A stretch of 8,206 bases of DNA. Origin: Caldisphaera sp046536515. GTDB taxonomy: Archaea; Thermoproteota; Thermoprotei_A; Sulfolobales; Acidilobaceae. The stretch covers positions 1-8,206 of the forward strand of contig NZ_JAWDMQ010000055.1 in the NCBI RefSeq assembly GCF_046536515.1. Direction: 5' to 3'. The position numbers were made by a program, and so were the translations under genes. The notes beneath the pieces are model-generated. The model did not search any database. It saw nothing but the letters and a program-made list of their open reading frames with translations, and was not told where the DNA came from. Positions 1 to 4,934 of this stretch are shown here, one piece after another; the stretch's first letter is position 1, and every line of letters begins with the position of its first letter.

Positions 1-94
1 ACACCAGCCAATAAACCTTTGTTAAGGATCGCACGAAGAGACCTTCTATAGCAAAGACTTTGAATGCACTGGTGACGATAACCCTTAGTGGAAC

Positions 95-122
95 CTTTTC
101 TACACAAATTTGTGTAGAAAAG
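95..122. repeat. Perfect 28-bp palindrome
   Basis: The half CTTTTCTACACAAA at 95-108 is followed directly by its exact reverse complement TTTGTGTAGAAAAG at 109-122, with no spacer. A degenerate single arm, ATTTGTGTAAAG, follows at 149-160. A spacerless 28-bp palindrome suits a dimeric DNA-binding protein or a cruciform. With no recognisable gene next to it, the regulated target is unknown. Confidence 0.85.
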
Positions 123-333
123 TGTTGTTCAAGGGCACTGTTACAAGGATTTGTGTAAAGCCTGTGTGAATGCCCATGCCGTTTCTATGAGTGTATAACT
201 ATATATAGTAAAAAGGTTAGGAAAGGATAGTTTTTTAACCCATGAGTGGCATGGACAGTAGCATGAGTCTAACCTTATGGTATCGTGCGAGTGCCCTTGG
301 GTTCATGAAAAGGGAACATTATCTCCTATTAAC

Positions 334-349
334 TGTCAAACTTTTGACA
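334..349. promoter_or_regulatory. TGTCAAA palindrome upstream of a TATA box
   Basis: TGTCAAA (334-340), a CT spacer and TTTGACA (343-349) make a near-perfect 16-bp palindrome. It ends about 9 bp before a TATATATAA box (about 359-367) on the + strand. A third TGTCAAA lies at 425-431. The position just upstream of a TATA box suits a transcription factor site, but the regulator and the regulated transcript are unknown. Confidence 0.35.
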
Positions 350-387
350 CCAAAACCCTATATATAATTAAGATTCTTAAAAATTGC

Positions 388-523
388 CCCAAAATCTGGG
401 GAAAAATTAACCTATTAAACCAAGTGTCAAAATTGCACTTTACAAAATCAATGGCAGCCTTGCTCCTTCTAAGGCTGAATAAAAGCTTAAAAACCTAAAC
501 ACAACATTATCTTATGATTTTTT
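388..523 (+). ncRNA. Possible small structured RNA
   Basis: A TATATATAA box at about 359-367 predicts a transcription start near 388-393. The following 90 bases hold three short inverted repeats: CCCC/GGGG at 387-401, AAGTG/CACTT at 422-440, and CAGCCTT/AAGGCTG at 455-477 with a 9-nt loop. A T6 run at 518-523 could end the transcript. No protein-coding frame fits well. No known RNA family was recognised and C/D-box motifs were not seen, so this rests only on the order promoter, hairpins, T-run. Confidence 0.2.
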
Positions 524-658
524 GGCTATGATTAGCATCATTCTGGCTGGTATGTATGGAACCCACGTGTAAGTATTTAGTATCTTTTCCAGCGAAACTC
601 CAGTCTTCTTCGCTAAGTATTATTAATATCACCTAAAGAGATTTTTAGTTTATAATAA

Positions 659-1072
659 CTATTTATTTTCATTTAGTAAAGTTTCCATGTCTTCTAATGA
701 ATTTTCTATAAAGTTTTCTAAGACTTGCTTTAATTCAAAAAGTCTCTTGCTTATTCTTTTATATTTGTTATAGCTTTCTATGTCTAAATTATTCCCTAAA
801 TATATTGAAACAGTATGACCATTTTCCTTGCATTTCAAATAATAATAATAGTATTGCTTTCCGCTACCCCCTTTAACCCATGTGTATTCTAGGCCGCAGC
901 TCTTTTGTTTTTCATAAAAATCTATTGCTTCTCTTATTTCTCGGCTTTCTAATGCAATTTTTAGTTCATTTAAAGTCTTCTTTATTTCTTCAAGTTTTGA
1001 TAAAGCTTTTTCAATATCATAAAGCTTGATTTGTTTACTTTTTCCTTTCTTTTCTTCGGTTTGTTTGCTCAT
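659..1072 (-). CDS. Coiled-coil protein with small Tyr-rich beta core
   Basis: A protein of 137 residues with unknown function. Residues 1-15 are a charged, Lys-rich tail. Residues 16-58 form a long amphipathic helix that probably makes a coiled coil. Residues 61-94 form a compact beta segment containing GKQYYYYYLKCKENG and ending VSIYLGN. Residues 97-133 are a second helix. The layout (helix, aromatic beta hairpin with a xYLG end, helix) resembles small archaeal and plasmid-borne proteins of the DUF6788-like kind, but this comparison is from memory. The ATG is supported by GGTGA 5 nt upstream and by a TATA box at 1104-1115, which gives a leader of about 11 nt. The promoter sits inside an inverted repeat (1090-1127), so the gene is probably repressed by a dimeric factor, possibly its own product. 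There is no operon partner. Confidence 0.75.
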   Translation of the reverse strand: MSKQTEEKKGKSKQIKLYDIEKALSKLEEIKKTLNELKIALESREIREAIDFYEKQKSCGLEYTWVKGGSGKQYYYYYLKCKENGHTVSIYLGNNLDIESYNKYKRISKRLFELKQVLENFIENSLEDMETLLNENK

Positions 1073-1089
1073 AAATTCACCATATTTTA

Positions 1090-1127
1090 TAGTTAGGTAG
1101 AAAAATTTAAATATTTATACCTAACTA
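1090..1127 (-). promoter_or_regulatory. TATA promoter flanked by TAGTTAGGTA inverted repeat
   Basis: TAGTTAGGTA at 1090-1099 and its exact reverse complement TACCTAACTA at 1118-1127 flank an 18-bp AT-rich core that carries the TATA box of the leftward gene (TATTTAAAT, about 1104-1115). One arm is upstream of the TATA box. The other lies between it and the inferred start near 1083. A protein bound there should block TBP/TFB or RNA polymerase, so repression is the likely mode. The core TTTAAATATTTA is nearly symmetric and also lies 26 bp before a + strand ATG at 1137, but that frame encodes only six codons (MSVSLF). Confidence 0.65.
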
Positions 1128-1214
1128 AAGGTGGCAATGAGCGTATCCTTATTCTGAATGATAACAACTATACTAGTTATGCTAGGGTATTACTAAAGTA
1201 TTACAGTTTAATGT

Positions 1215-1249
1215 GTTAGGTACATAAAATAAGGAGTTATATACCTAAC
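1215..1249 (+). promoter_or_regulatory. Second GTTAGGTA/TACCTAAC operator
   Basis: GTTAGGTA at 1215-1222 and TACCTAAC at 1242-1249 repeat the 8-bp core arms of the 1090-1127 site, with a 19-bp rather than 18-bp spacer. A TATA-like TTATATA at 1237-1243 overlaps the right arm and lies about 25 bp before the ATG at 1265, the spacing expected of a leaderless Sulfolobales gene. The two sites lie about 124 bp apart centre to centre. I saw the core nowhere else in the window. The shared regulator is an inference. Confidence 0.55.
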
Positions 1250-1264
1250 TCAGCATTAGAAAAA

Positions 1265-1378
1265 ATGATAATTATAGTATCTATAAATATGAATGCATTA
1301 TTATTTATTGCATCTGCAATTAAATTTAAATATCATATATATGGCTTCTTTACCTATAGCAAAGCCTTCAATTCATGA
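1265..1378 (+). CDS. Possible 37-residue hydrophobic small protein
   Basis: The frame starts ATG at 1265 and stops at TGA 1376-1378. The peptide begins MIIIVSINMNALLFIASAIK, so its first 19 residues are hydrophobic and could span or dip into the membrane. The rest is Lys/Tyr/Phe-rich. There is no similarity I recognise. Support comes only from the promoter: a TATA-like element about 25 bp upstream would place transcription at or near the ATG, and it lies within an operator like that of the divergent gene at 659-1072. In DNA this AT-rich a 37-codon frame can easily arise by chance. If real, it would be co-regulated with its divergent neighbour. Confidence 0.25.
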   Translation: MIIIVSINMNALLFIASAIKFKYHIYGFFTYSKAFNS

Positions 1379-1929
1379 AAAGTGAAAAGCATGATTTCTC
1401 TTTTTTAAGGCTTTTGTTATATTTTATAGTTGTACTAATTTACTTTATTCTATTGGGATACAACAATTTTTCTCTTAATTTCAAATAATAGTGGAAATAT
1501 TTTTCAATATTTTCTTTATTCTAAATATTTTAAGATATAATTAATTTTTGTGAAAGCTATTATTTAATATTTGGGTTATAAATTCGTTTCTAAATAATTA
1601 AAATTTCTTTTAGGCTTGAAAAGCTTAAATTATAATTTTGCTTCATAATTTATTACTAAGGGATAAACATACGAAGATTAAACTAAAATAAGAAGTTATC
1701 AATTTTCTTAATGTTGATTAGCATAAAAAGCCAGTACTTACAAATTCGTAAATTATTTCATGGAATCTCTAGATTATCTAGATTAATAGAGCTACCAATA
1801 AACTCAGCTAAATCATAAAGGATTTAGTTAGCTTAATTAGTCTAAATAGATTTGCAATTTAATCAGTCCGTATTACGAATTTTTTAATTTTTTAAAACAA
1901 ATTTTTACCCAACGAGTCAAGGACTCTGA
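1379..1929. other. AT-rich stretch without genes
   Basis: No plausible gene was seen on either strand. The stretch contains a loose inverted repeat (AAAGCCTT at 1361-1368 with AAGGCTTT at 1407-1414), short direct repeats of CTAGATTA and TTAGTTAGCTTAATTAG type around 1768-1845, and GAGTC-AAG-GACTC at 1914-1926 beside the tnpB right end. Positions from about 1932 leftwards are the flank that the reRNA guide of the TnpB element would read. Confidence 0.5.
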
Positions 1930-2010
1930 AGCTGACCTCTTCCCCGCCCTGAAGGGCGGGAATTCCCTGAGGTCTTAAGGGTTACACCCCTTTTACGGGT
2001 GCTACTCTGT
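1930..2010 (-). ncRNA. Predicted reRNA (omega RNA) of the tnpB element
   Basis: In IS200/IS605 elements, TnpB uses an RNA made from the 3' end of its own gene and the right end of the element, followed by a guide read from the flanking DNA. On the - strand this segment runs from the tnpB 3' end through a two-tier stem: outer GACCTC/GAGGTC (6 bp), inner CCCGCCC/GGGCGGG (7 bp) with a 4-nt loop, UUCA in the RNA. It then leaves the element near 1930. The scaffold probably starts further inside tnpB than shown. The guide would be the - strand sequence from about 1932 leftwards. The structure is read directly from the sequence; the function is by analogy. Confidence 0.5.
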
Positions 2011-3349
2011 TATGATCTACAATAAAAGATAGGGGTTTCTTTATTGTTGATAAGACTTTACCTGTTGCTTTCTTTAATATGTTTAAAGCCCCATTTAAAT
2101 CAGAATGAAGTTTATGTTTTAATGGACAATTAATGACTCCTCTAGGATTTCTTTTAACTTCTACATTATGATAAGCACAGTATCTGGACGTATTATATTC
2201 TATAACTTCATATACTTTAATGCCATATTCTTGCGCTTTAAGTTCAATTGTATCAATTAATTTGCGATAAGACCACATGTTTACTGTGAATTTGTTACCC
2301 TTTTCTTGTGCAATGTTAAATGGATAACCTAAATAAATGGTTGAAACACCTATTTCATGTAACTTATTCATTAGGTGAAAAGCGAAGTTCCTATACAAGT
2401 GAAGAAGCCTTCTCATTAATTTCTTAAAAAGCCTTTTCTTCTCTTTTAATAATTCATCATATGCTTCATATTCATCAATGTTTTTTGTCTTATCTGCTAA
2501 GGATTGTATTTGCGCTATCTTATTCTCTAAGTAGAAGTAATCCTCCTTAGTTTTAACACCTTTGTAAAGAAACCAAGTGCCATCGTTTAATACTACGCTT
2601 GCCAAATTATTTATGCCTAAGTCAATTGAAGCTACTTTATTACCTTTAGGTGATTCAACTCTAATTTTTTTCCTTTCACCATAAATAATATACTTGCTCT
2701 CCTTTCCAGTTTTAGTTTTCTCAACACCTACTTCAACAGGTATTGAGGCATACCATGCATTTTCAGTCTCATCATAGTATATCTCCAGCCTACCTTGTTT
2801 ACCATACCATCTAAGTCTACCAGCAAAATCTATTTCTAGGTTGAAGTCCTTTAGGACTAACTTGCAGTTTTGCTCATTTATAACATATCTATCTTGTCTA
2901 ACAACAAGTAAAAGCTTTCTCTTTTTAGTATCTTTATCAATCCAATATCCTGGTGGTTTTATATGTTTAATATGTTTTGGTAGTTTTCCTTTTTTCTTTA
3001 TTAAAGAAAAGAAAGATGACCAAGCTTCATTATTCTTCTGCATAACTGCTTGAGCGTTAACTTTTAGCTCTTCCTTATAATTATTATAATACTTGTCCCA
3101 TGTCCCCTTAAAGTCAACTTTCTTTTCATGAAAGAACTGTTGCCTTCTCTCATAGTTCAACTGGTTGAAAAGTTTTGCTGATATATTAGCTAACTTCTTT
3201 AGTTTCCTTTCTTGGTAGCCATTTAAAAGAAGACGTACTACATTTGTTCTCTTATTTGTATAATTAACTTCGTAGATACCTTCATCTGGTATTGCGGGAG
3301 AAATCGGCTCCCGCTCCTCATGCCTTAAGAGTTGACCAGACGAAGGCAT
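1982..3349 (-). CDS. tnpB: TnpB, RNA-guided nuclease of IS605 OrfB family
   Basis: A protein of 455 residues, ancestor-like relative of Cas12, with a RuvC-type nuclease fold. Residues 1-32 are a variable leader. Residues 33-235 are the helical and beta wedge/recognition part. RuvC-I is at 239-252 (ASIDLGINNLASV, Asp243). A long helical insert spans 265-330. RuvC-II should lie at 335-345 but reads TIYLGYPF, with Gly341 where the catalytic Glu usually sits. Residues 391-412 form a zinc-finger-like unit with Cys391, His394, Cys408 and His412 in place of four Cys. RuvC-III is HSDLNGALNI with Asp417. Glu384 in VIEYNTS is a candidate replacement acid. The ATG at 3349 is the only suitable start: TTTAAA at 3385-3390 predicts a leader of about 12 nt, without a clear ribosome site. 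The length suits a complete archaeal TnpB, and no frameshift was seen. No TnpA partner is present. Confidence 0.9.
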   Translation of the reverse strand: MPSSGQLLRHEEREPISPAIPDEGIYEVNYTNKRTNVVRLLLNGYQERKLKKLANISAKLFNQLNYERRQQFFHEKKVDFKGTWDKYYNNYKEELKVNAQAVMQKNNEAWSSFFSLIKKKGKLPKHIKHIKPPGYWIDKDTKKRKLLLVVRQDRYVINEQNCKLVLKDFNLEIDFAGRLRWYGKQGRLEIYYDETENAWYASIPVEVGVEKTKTGKESKYIIYGERKKIRVESPKGNKVASIDLGINNLASVVLNDGTWFLYKGVKTKEDYFYLENKIAQIQSLADKTKNIDEYEAYDELLKEKKRLFKKLMRRLLHLYRNFAFHLMNKLHEIGVSTIYLGYPFNIAQEKGNKFTVNMWSYRKLIDTIELKAQEYGIKVYEVIEYNTSRYCAYHNVEVKRNPRGVINCPLKHKLHSDLNGALNILKKATGKVLSTIKKPLSFIVDHNRVAPVKGV

Positions 3350-3353
3350 CTGG
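3294..3353. repeat. Hairpin cluster over the tnpB start
   Basis: GCGGGAG (3294-3300) and CTCCCGC (3308-3314) form a 7-bp stem with a 7-nt loop. ATGCCTT (3320-3326) and AAGGCAT (3343-3349) form another 7-bp stem that includes the tnpB start codon. CCAGA (3335-3339) and TCTGG (3349-3353) give an alternative pairing. The stems cover the first 20 codons of tnpB. They may serve as left-end recognition structures for a TnpA, or limit translation of tnpB. Confidence 0.5.
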
Positions 3354-3384
3354 AGAGCATCTCAAATAGAAATAGTATTTTTGA

Positions 3385-3390
3385 TTTAAA
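3385..3390 (-). promoter_or_regulatory. TATA box of tnpB
   Basis: TTTAAA on the - strand lies about 38 bp upstream of the tnpB ATG. With the usual archaeal spacing of about 26 bp to the start site, transcription would begin near 3361. Confidence 0.4.
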
Positions 3391-3401
3391 AAATTTTATT
3401 C

Positions 3402-3418
3402 CGCCCCTAGAAGGGGCG
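3402..3418 (-). repeat. GC-rich hairpin at the putative left end
   Basis: CGCCCC (3402-3407), loop TAGAA, GGGGCG (3413-3418) stands out against AT-rich surroundings. On the - strand it reads CGCCCC-TTCTA-GGGGCG, close to the right-end hairpin CCCGCCC-TTCA-GGGCGGG. It is either the subterminal hairpin of this element's left end or the leftover right end of an older tnpB copy. Confidence 0.55.
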
Positions 3419-3420
3419 AG

Positions 3421-3960
3421 ATTTGTTGTTTCTTTATCACTTATAAAATGAAAAGTGAAGGATCGGTAACAACTACAAGAAACTAAAATATAGTGAACTA
3501 GGTAGTAAGTTGGTTTTATTTCATATTTCAATAGAAAACAAAGTGGATTAGTAATATGCGTCTAATGTTGGTTATATGAAGTTAGTAAAGATACTCAGCT
3601 AACATGTTATAACTTCGTATTATCAATTTCAAAGCGTATCCAGCAAGAGCTTTAGTCCTTTACAAAATTATTATCTCATCAATAACATGTTAGAAGCTTT
3701 GTGAGTCTATGTTTAGATTGCTAATATGCTAAGCAGCTAATATTTCGTCTCATAAGTTTTTTGGTCTGAGTTAACTTAAGAAGGTTATAGGAGTAAAAGT
3801 TTAAGGAGACTAAACTATAAACACTTCGGTAACTTGTCAGCAATAGTTTCTTGTATAGAAGGGACTACCTTAAGATATAAAGAAATAAATAGTAGCGGCT
3901 AAGACAGTAACTAGTCTAGGATTAGCTAAGTTACAGTAAAATGTTTTTGCTAAAAGTCTT
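3421..3960. other. Non-coding stretch with paired palindromes
   Basis: No gene was seen. CTAACATGTTAT at 3599-3610 and its exact reverse complement ATAACATGTTAG at 3682-3693 share the 10-bp palindrome TAACATGTTA and are 83 bp apart centre to centre, close to eight helical turns. Further on, CTAAACTATAA at 3810-3820 is matched by TTATAGTTTAG at 3959-3969, just before the promoter of the next gene. These may be regulatory sites for the membrane protein gene that follows. Confidence 0.4.
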
Positions 3961-3970
3961 ATAGTTTAGC

Positions 3971-3978
3971 TTTTAAAC
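3971..3978 (+). promoter_or_regulatory. TATA box of the six-helix membrane protein gene
   Basis: TTTTAAAC lies about 42 bp before the ATG at 4017 and predicts a start near 4001 with a leader of about 16 nt containing AGATGAT, a weak ribosome site at best. A second AT-rich motif, CTTAAAC at 3992-3998, is too close unless transcription is leaderless. Confidence 0.4.
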
Positions 3979-4016
3979 CTTTTAGTCTGGCCTTAAACAA
4001 AGTTAGATGATAAGAT

Positions 4017-4910
4017 ATGACAGGCACCGAAGCCAAAGCTGGCAATTTAAAAAATGTAAAAGAAAACATAGAAAGAATGAAAAATGATTTAATTAAGATC
4101 AAGAGTCAGCATTCACAAGCACTTAGATTAGCCTCTTTAGTTTTTGTACTAACAGCTATAGCTGACGTTCTTTTACACAATAGATTTGATGATCTAATAC
4201 AGCTCATAGTGTTTATACCGCTTTTAATTGCTTTTTCCCGTAGAATTTCTGCTGATATGGATCTTATATCTATGATATATTACATGGTGGAGAATTCTGT
4301 AATTTTAAAAAGTCTCAAGGAAGCTGACTCTAAAGAATATGCAGGTCTACGCTCAATGCTTGATTTACTGTACGATGATATAGGCAAAACACTTATGAAG
4401 GATTTTAGAATCAGATTACAAATATTCTATAGCTTTGAGTTCATTGGATTATTAAATTTTGTTTTTATTTTGACAACACAATTTGAGCATTTATCTATAC
4501 AATTGCAACAGTTAGTGAGTAGCTTTGTTGTAGTTTTACCAATATCCATATCAATTATAATAGGGATAGGAGAATGGAATATAAGTTCAATACTAAGAGA
4601 ATCAATGAATCTCGATTGTGTTACTAATTGGTTAGAGATTCTTAAGGGTATTAGGGCAATATTATTAATGGTATCTATATTATCTTTGTTCTTATTGATA
4701 ATCTTGTTATATTACTCACCTATTTTATTAACTCCAAATACTCGAGGCGAATTAATATTTTTTACATCATTGGCTTTTGGTTTCGTCTTCTCCTTTTTGG
4801 CAGTTATCATATACTTATTAATCATAATGGTATTATATAAGGACCTTATATATCTAGGGTGTTTATTTGTACTATCAAGATCAAATACAATATCAGAACA
4901 TGCTCCATGA
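4017..4910 (+). CDS. Six-helix membrane protein, function unknown
   Basis: A protein of 297 residues that I cannot assign to a family. Residues 10-33 form a charged amphipathic helix, possibly a coiled coil, on the cytoplasmic side. Hydrophobic segments fit membrane helices at about 36-54, 58-75, 136-154, 165-185, 211-233 and 245-272. A soluble loop of about 55 residues between helices 2 and 3 (77-133) carries many charges (KEADSKEY, KDFRIR). The positive-inside pattern (RR at 75-76, KDFRIR at 129-133) places the N-terminal helix and this large loop in the cytoplasm. There is no signal peptide, nucleotide-binding motif or catalytic signature. The ATG has a plausible TATA box 40 bp upstream. 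Non-coding DNA of more than 500 bp surrounds the gene on both sides, so it is transcribed alone. A T6 run 19 nt after the stop is a likely terminator. Confidence 0.7.
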   Translation: MTGTEAKAGNLKNVKENIERMKNDLIKIKSQHSQALRLASLVFVLTAIADVLLHNRFDDLIQLIVFIPLLIAFSRRISADMDLISMIYYMVENSVILKSLKEADSKEYAGLRSMLDLLYDDIGKTLMKDFRIRLQIFYSFEFIGLLNFVFILTTQFEHLSIQLQQLVSSFVVVLPISISIIIGIGEWNISSILRESMNLDCVTNWLEILKGIRAILLMVSILSLFLLIILLYYSPILLTPNTRGELIFFTSLAFGFVFSFLAVIIYLLIIMVLYKDLIYLGCLFVLSRSNTISEHAP

Positions 4911-4928
4911 TTCAACCAGTCTGCACTT

Positions 4929-4934
4929 ATTTTT
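4929..4934 (+). terminator. T-rich terminator after the membrane protein gene
   Basis: A run of six T residues lies 19 nt after the stop codon at 4910, and a second T6 at 4997-5002. Archaeal RNA polymerase usually terminates at such U-rich tracts without a hairpin. Confidence 0.4.

Larger units (their letters stand above)
1..658. other. Gene-poor, palindrome-rich region
   Basis: No reading frame here looks like a real gene. The longest, about 73 codons at 277-498 on the + strand, has no recognisable composition or ribosome site and crosses several hairpins. Several short frames run off the left edge on both strands, and none could be assigned. What the stretch does hold is inverted repeats: a 28-bp perfect palindrome at 95-122; TCGCACGA at 29-36 with its complement TCGTGCGA at 283-290; CAAGGGCACT at 130-139 with AGTGCCCTTG at 290-299; CCATGCC at 174-180 with GGCATGG at 248-254; and a hairpin cluster from 334 to 477. 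It could be the remnant of an insertion sequence or a structured regulatory region. I cannot tell which. Confidence 0.5.
1930..3420 (-). mobile_element. Solo tnpB element, IS200/IS605 superfamily
   Basis: The element consists of one tnpB gene (1982-3349, - strand) with GC-rich hairpins on both sides and no tnpA. Past the gene's 3' end lies CCCGCCC-TGAA-GGGCGGG (1943-1960) nested inside GACCTC/GAGGTC (1934-1939 and 1969-1974). On the other side is CGCCCC-TAGAA-GGGGCG (3402-3418), similar in sequence and orientation. Subterminal hairpins instead of terminal inverted repeats are typical of IS200/IS605 elements moved by a TnpA supplied from elsewhere. Exact ends cannot be fixed without an empty-site comparison. 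The right end is probably near 1930. The left end could be just outside the 3402-3418 hairpin or just inside it, next to TTTAAA at 3385-3390. Confidence 0.65.

Noticed and set aside
1..188. Open frames running off the left edge, including a - strand frame containing RKGSTKGYRHQC, which hints at a transposase zinc finger, and a + strand frame containing TKRPSIAKTLNALVTI
   Set aside because: They overlap each other on both strands across a long palindrome, which makes mirrored open frames, and none could be tied to a family with confidence.
279..307. Shared words GGTATC and GGGTTCATG here and at 5358-5377, as ends of one mobile element
   Set aside because: Only short matches with different spacing; nothing in between supports a single element of this size.
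277..498. 73-codon + strand frame
   Set aside because: Crosses three hairpins and a TATA box, has no domain, no ribosome site and an unconvincing composition; only its tail (from ATG 451, 15 codons) could even be considered.
2841..3053. 70-codon + strand frame opposite tnpB
   Set aside because: Shadow of the well-supported tnpB gene on the other strand.
1982..3349. Calling the TnpB nuclease-dead
   Set aside because: The missing Glu at the usual place is not enough, because active TnpB branches with moved catalytic residues are known and Glu384 is a candidate.
3325..3531. 68-codon - strand frame over the tnpB left end
   Set aside because: Overlaps the tnpB start and the left-end hairpins, has no coding character and no promoter that fits.
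4712..4915. 67-codon - strand frame
   Set aside because: Antisense shadow within the membrane protein gene.
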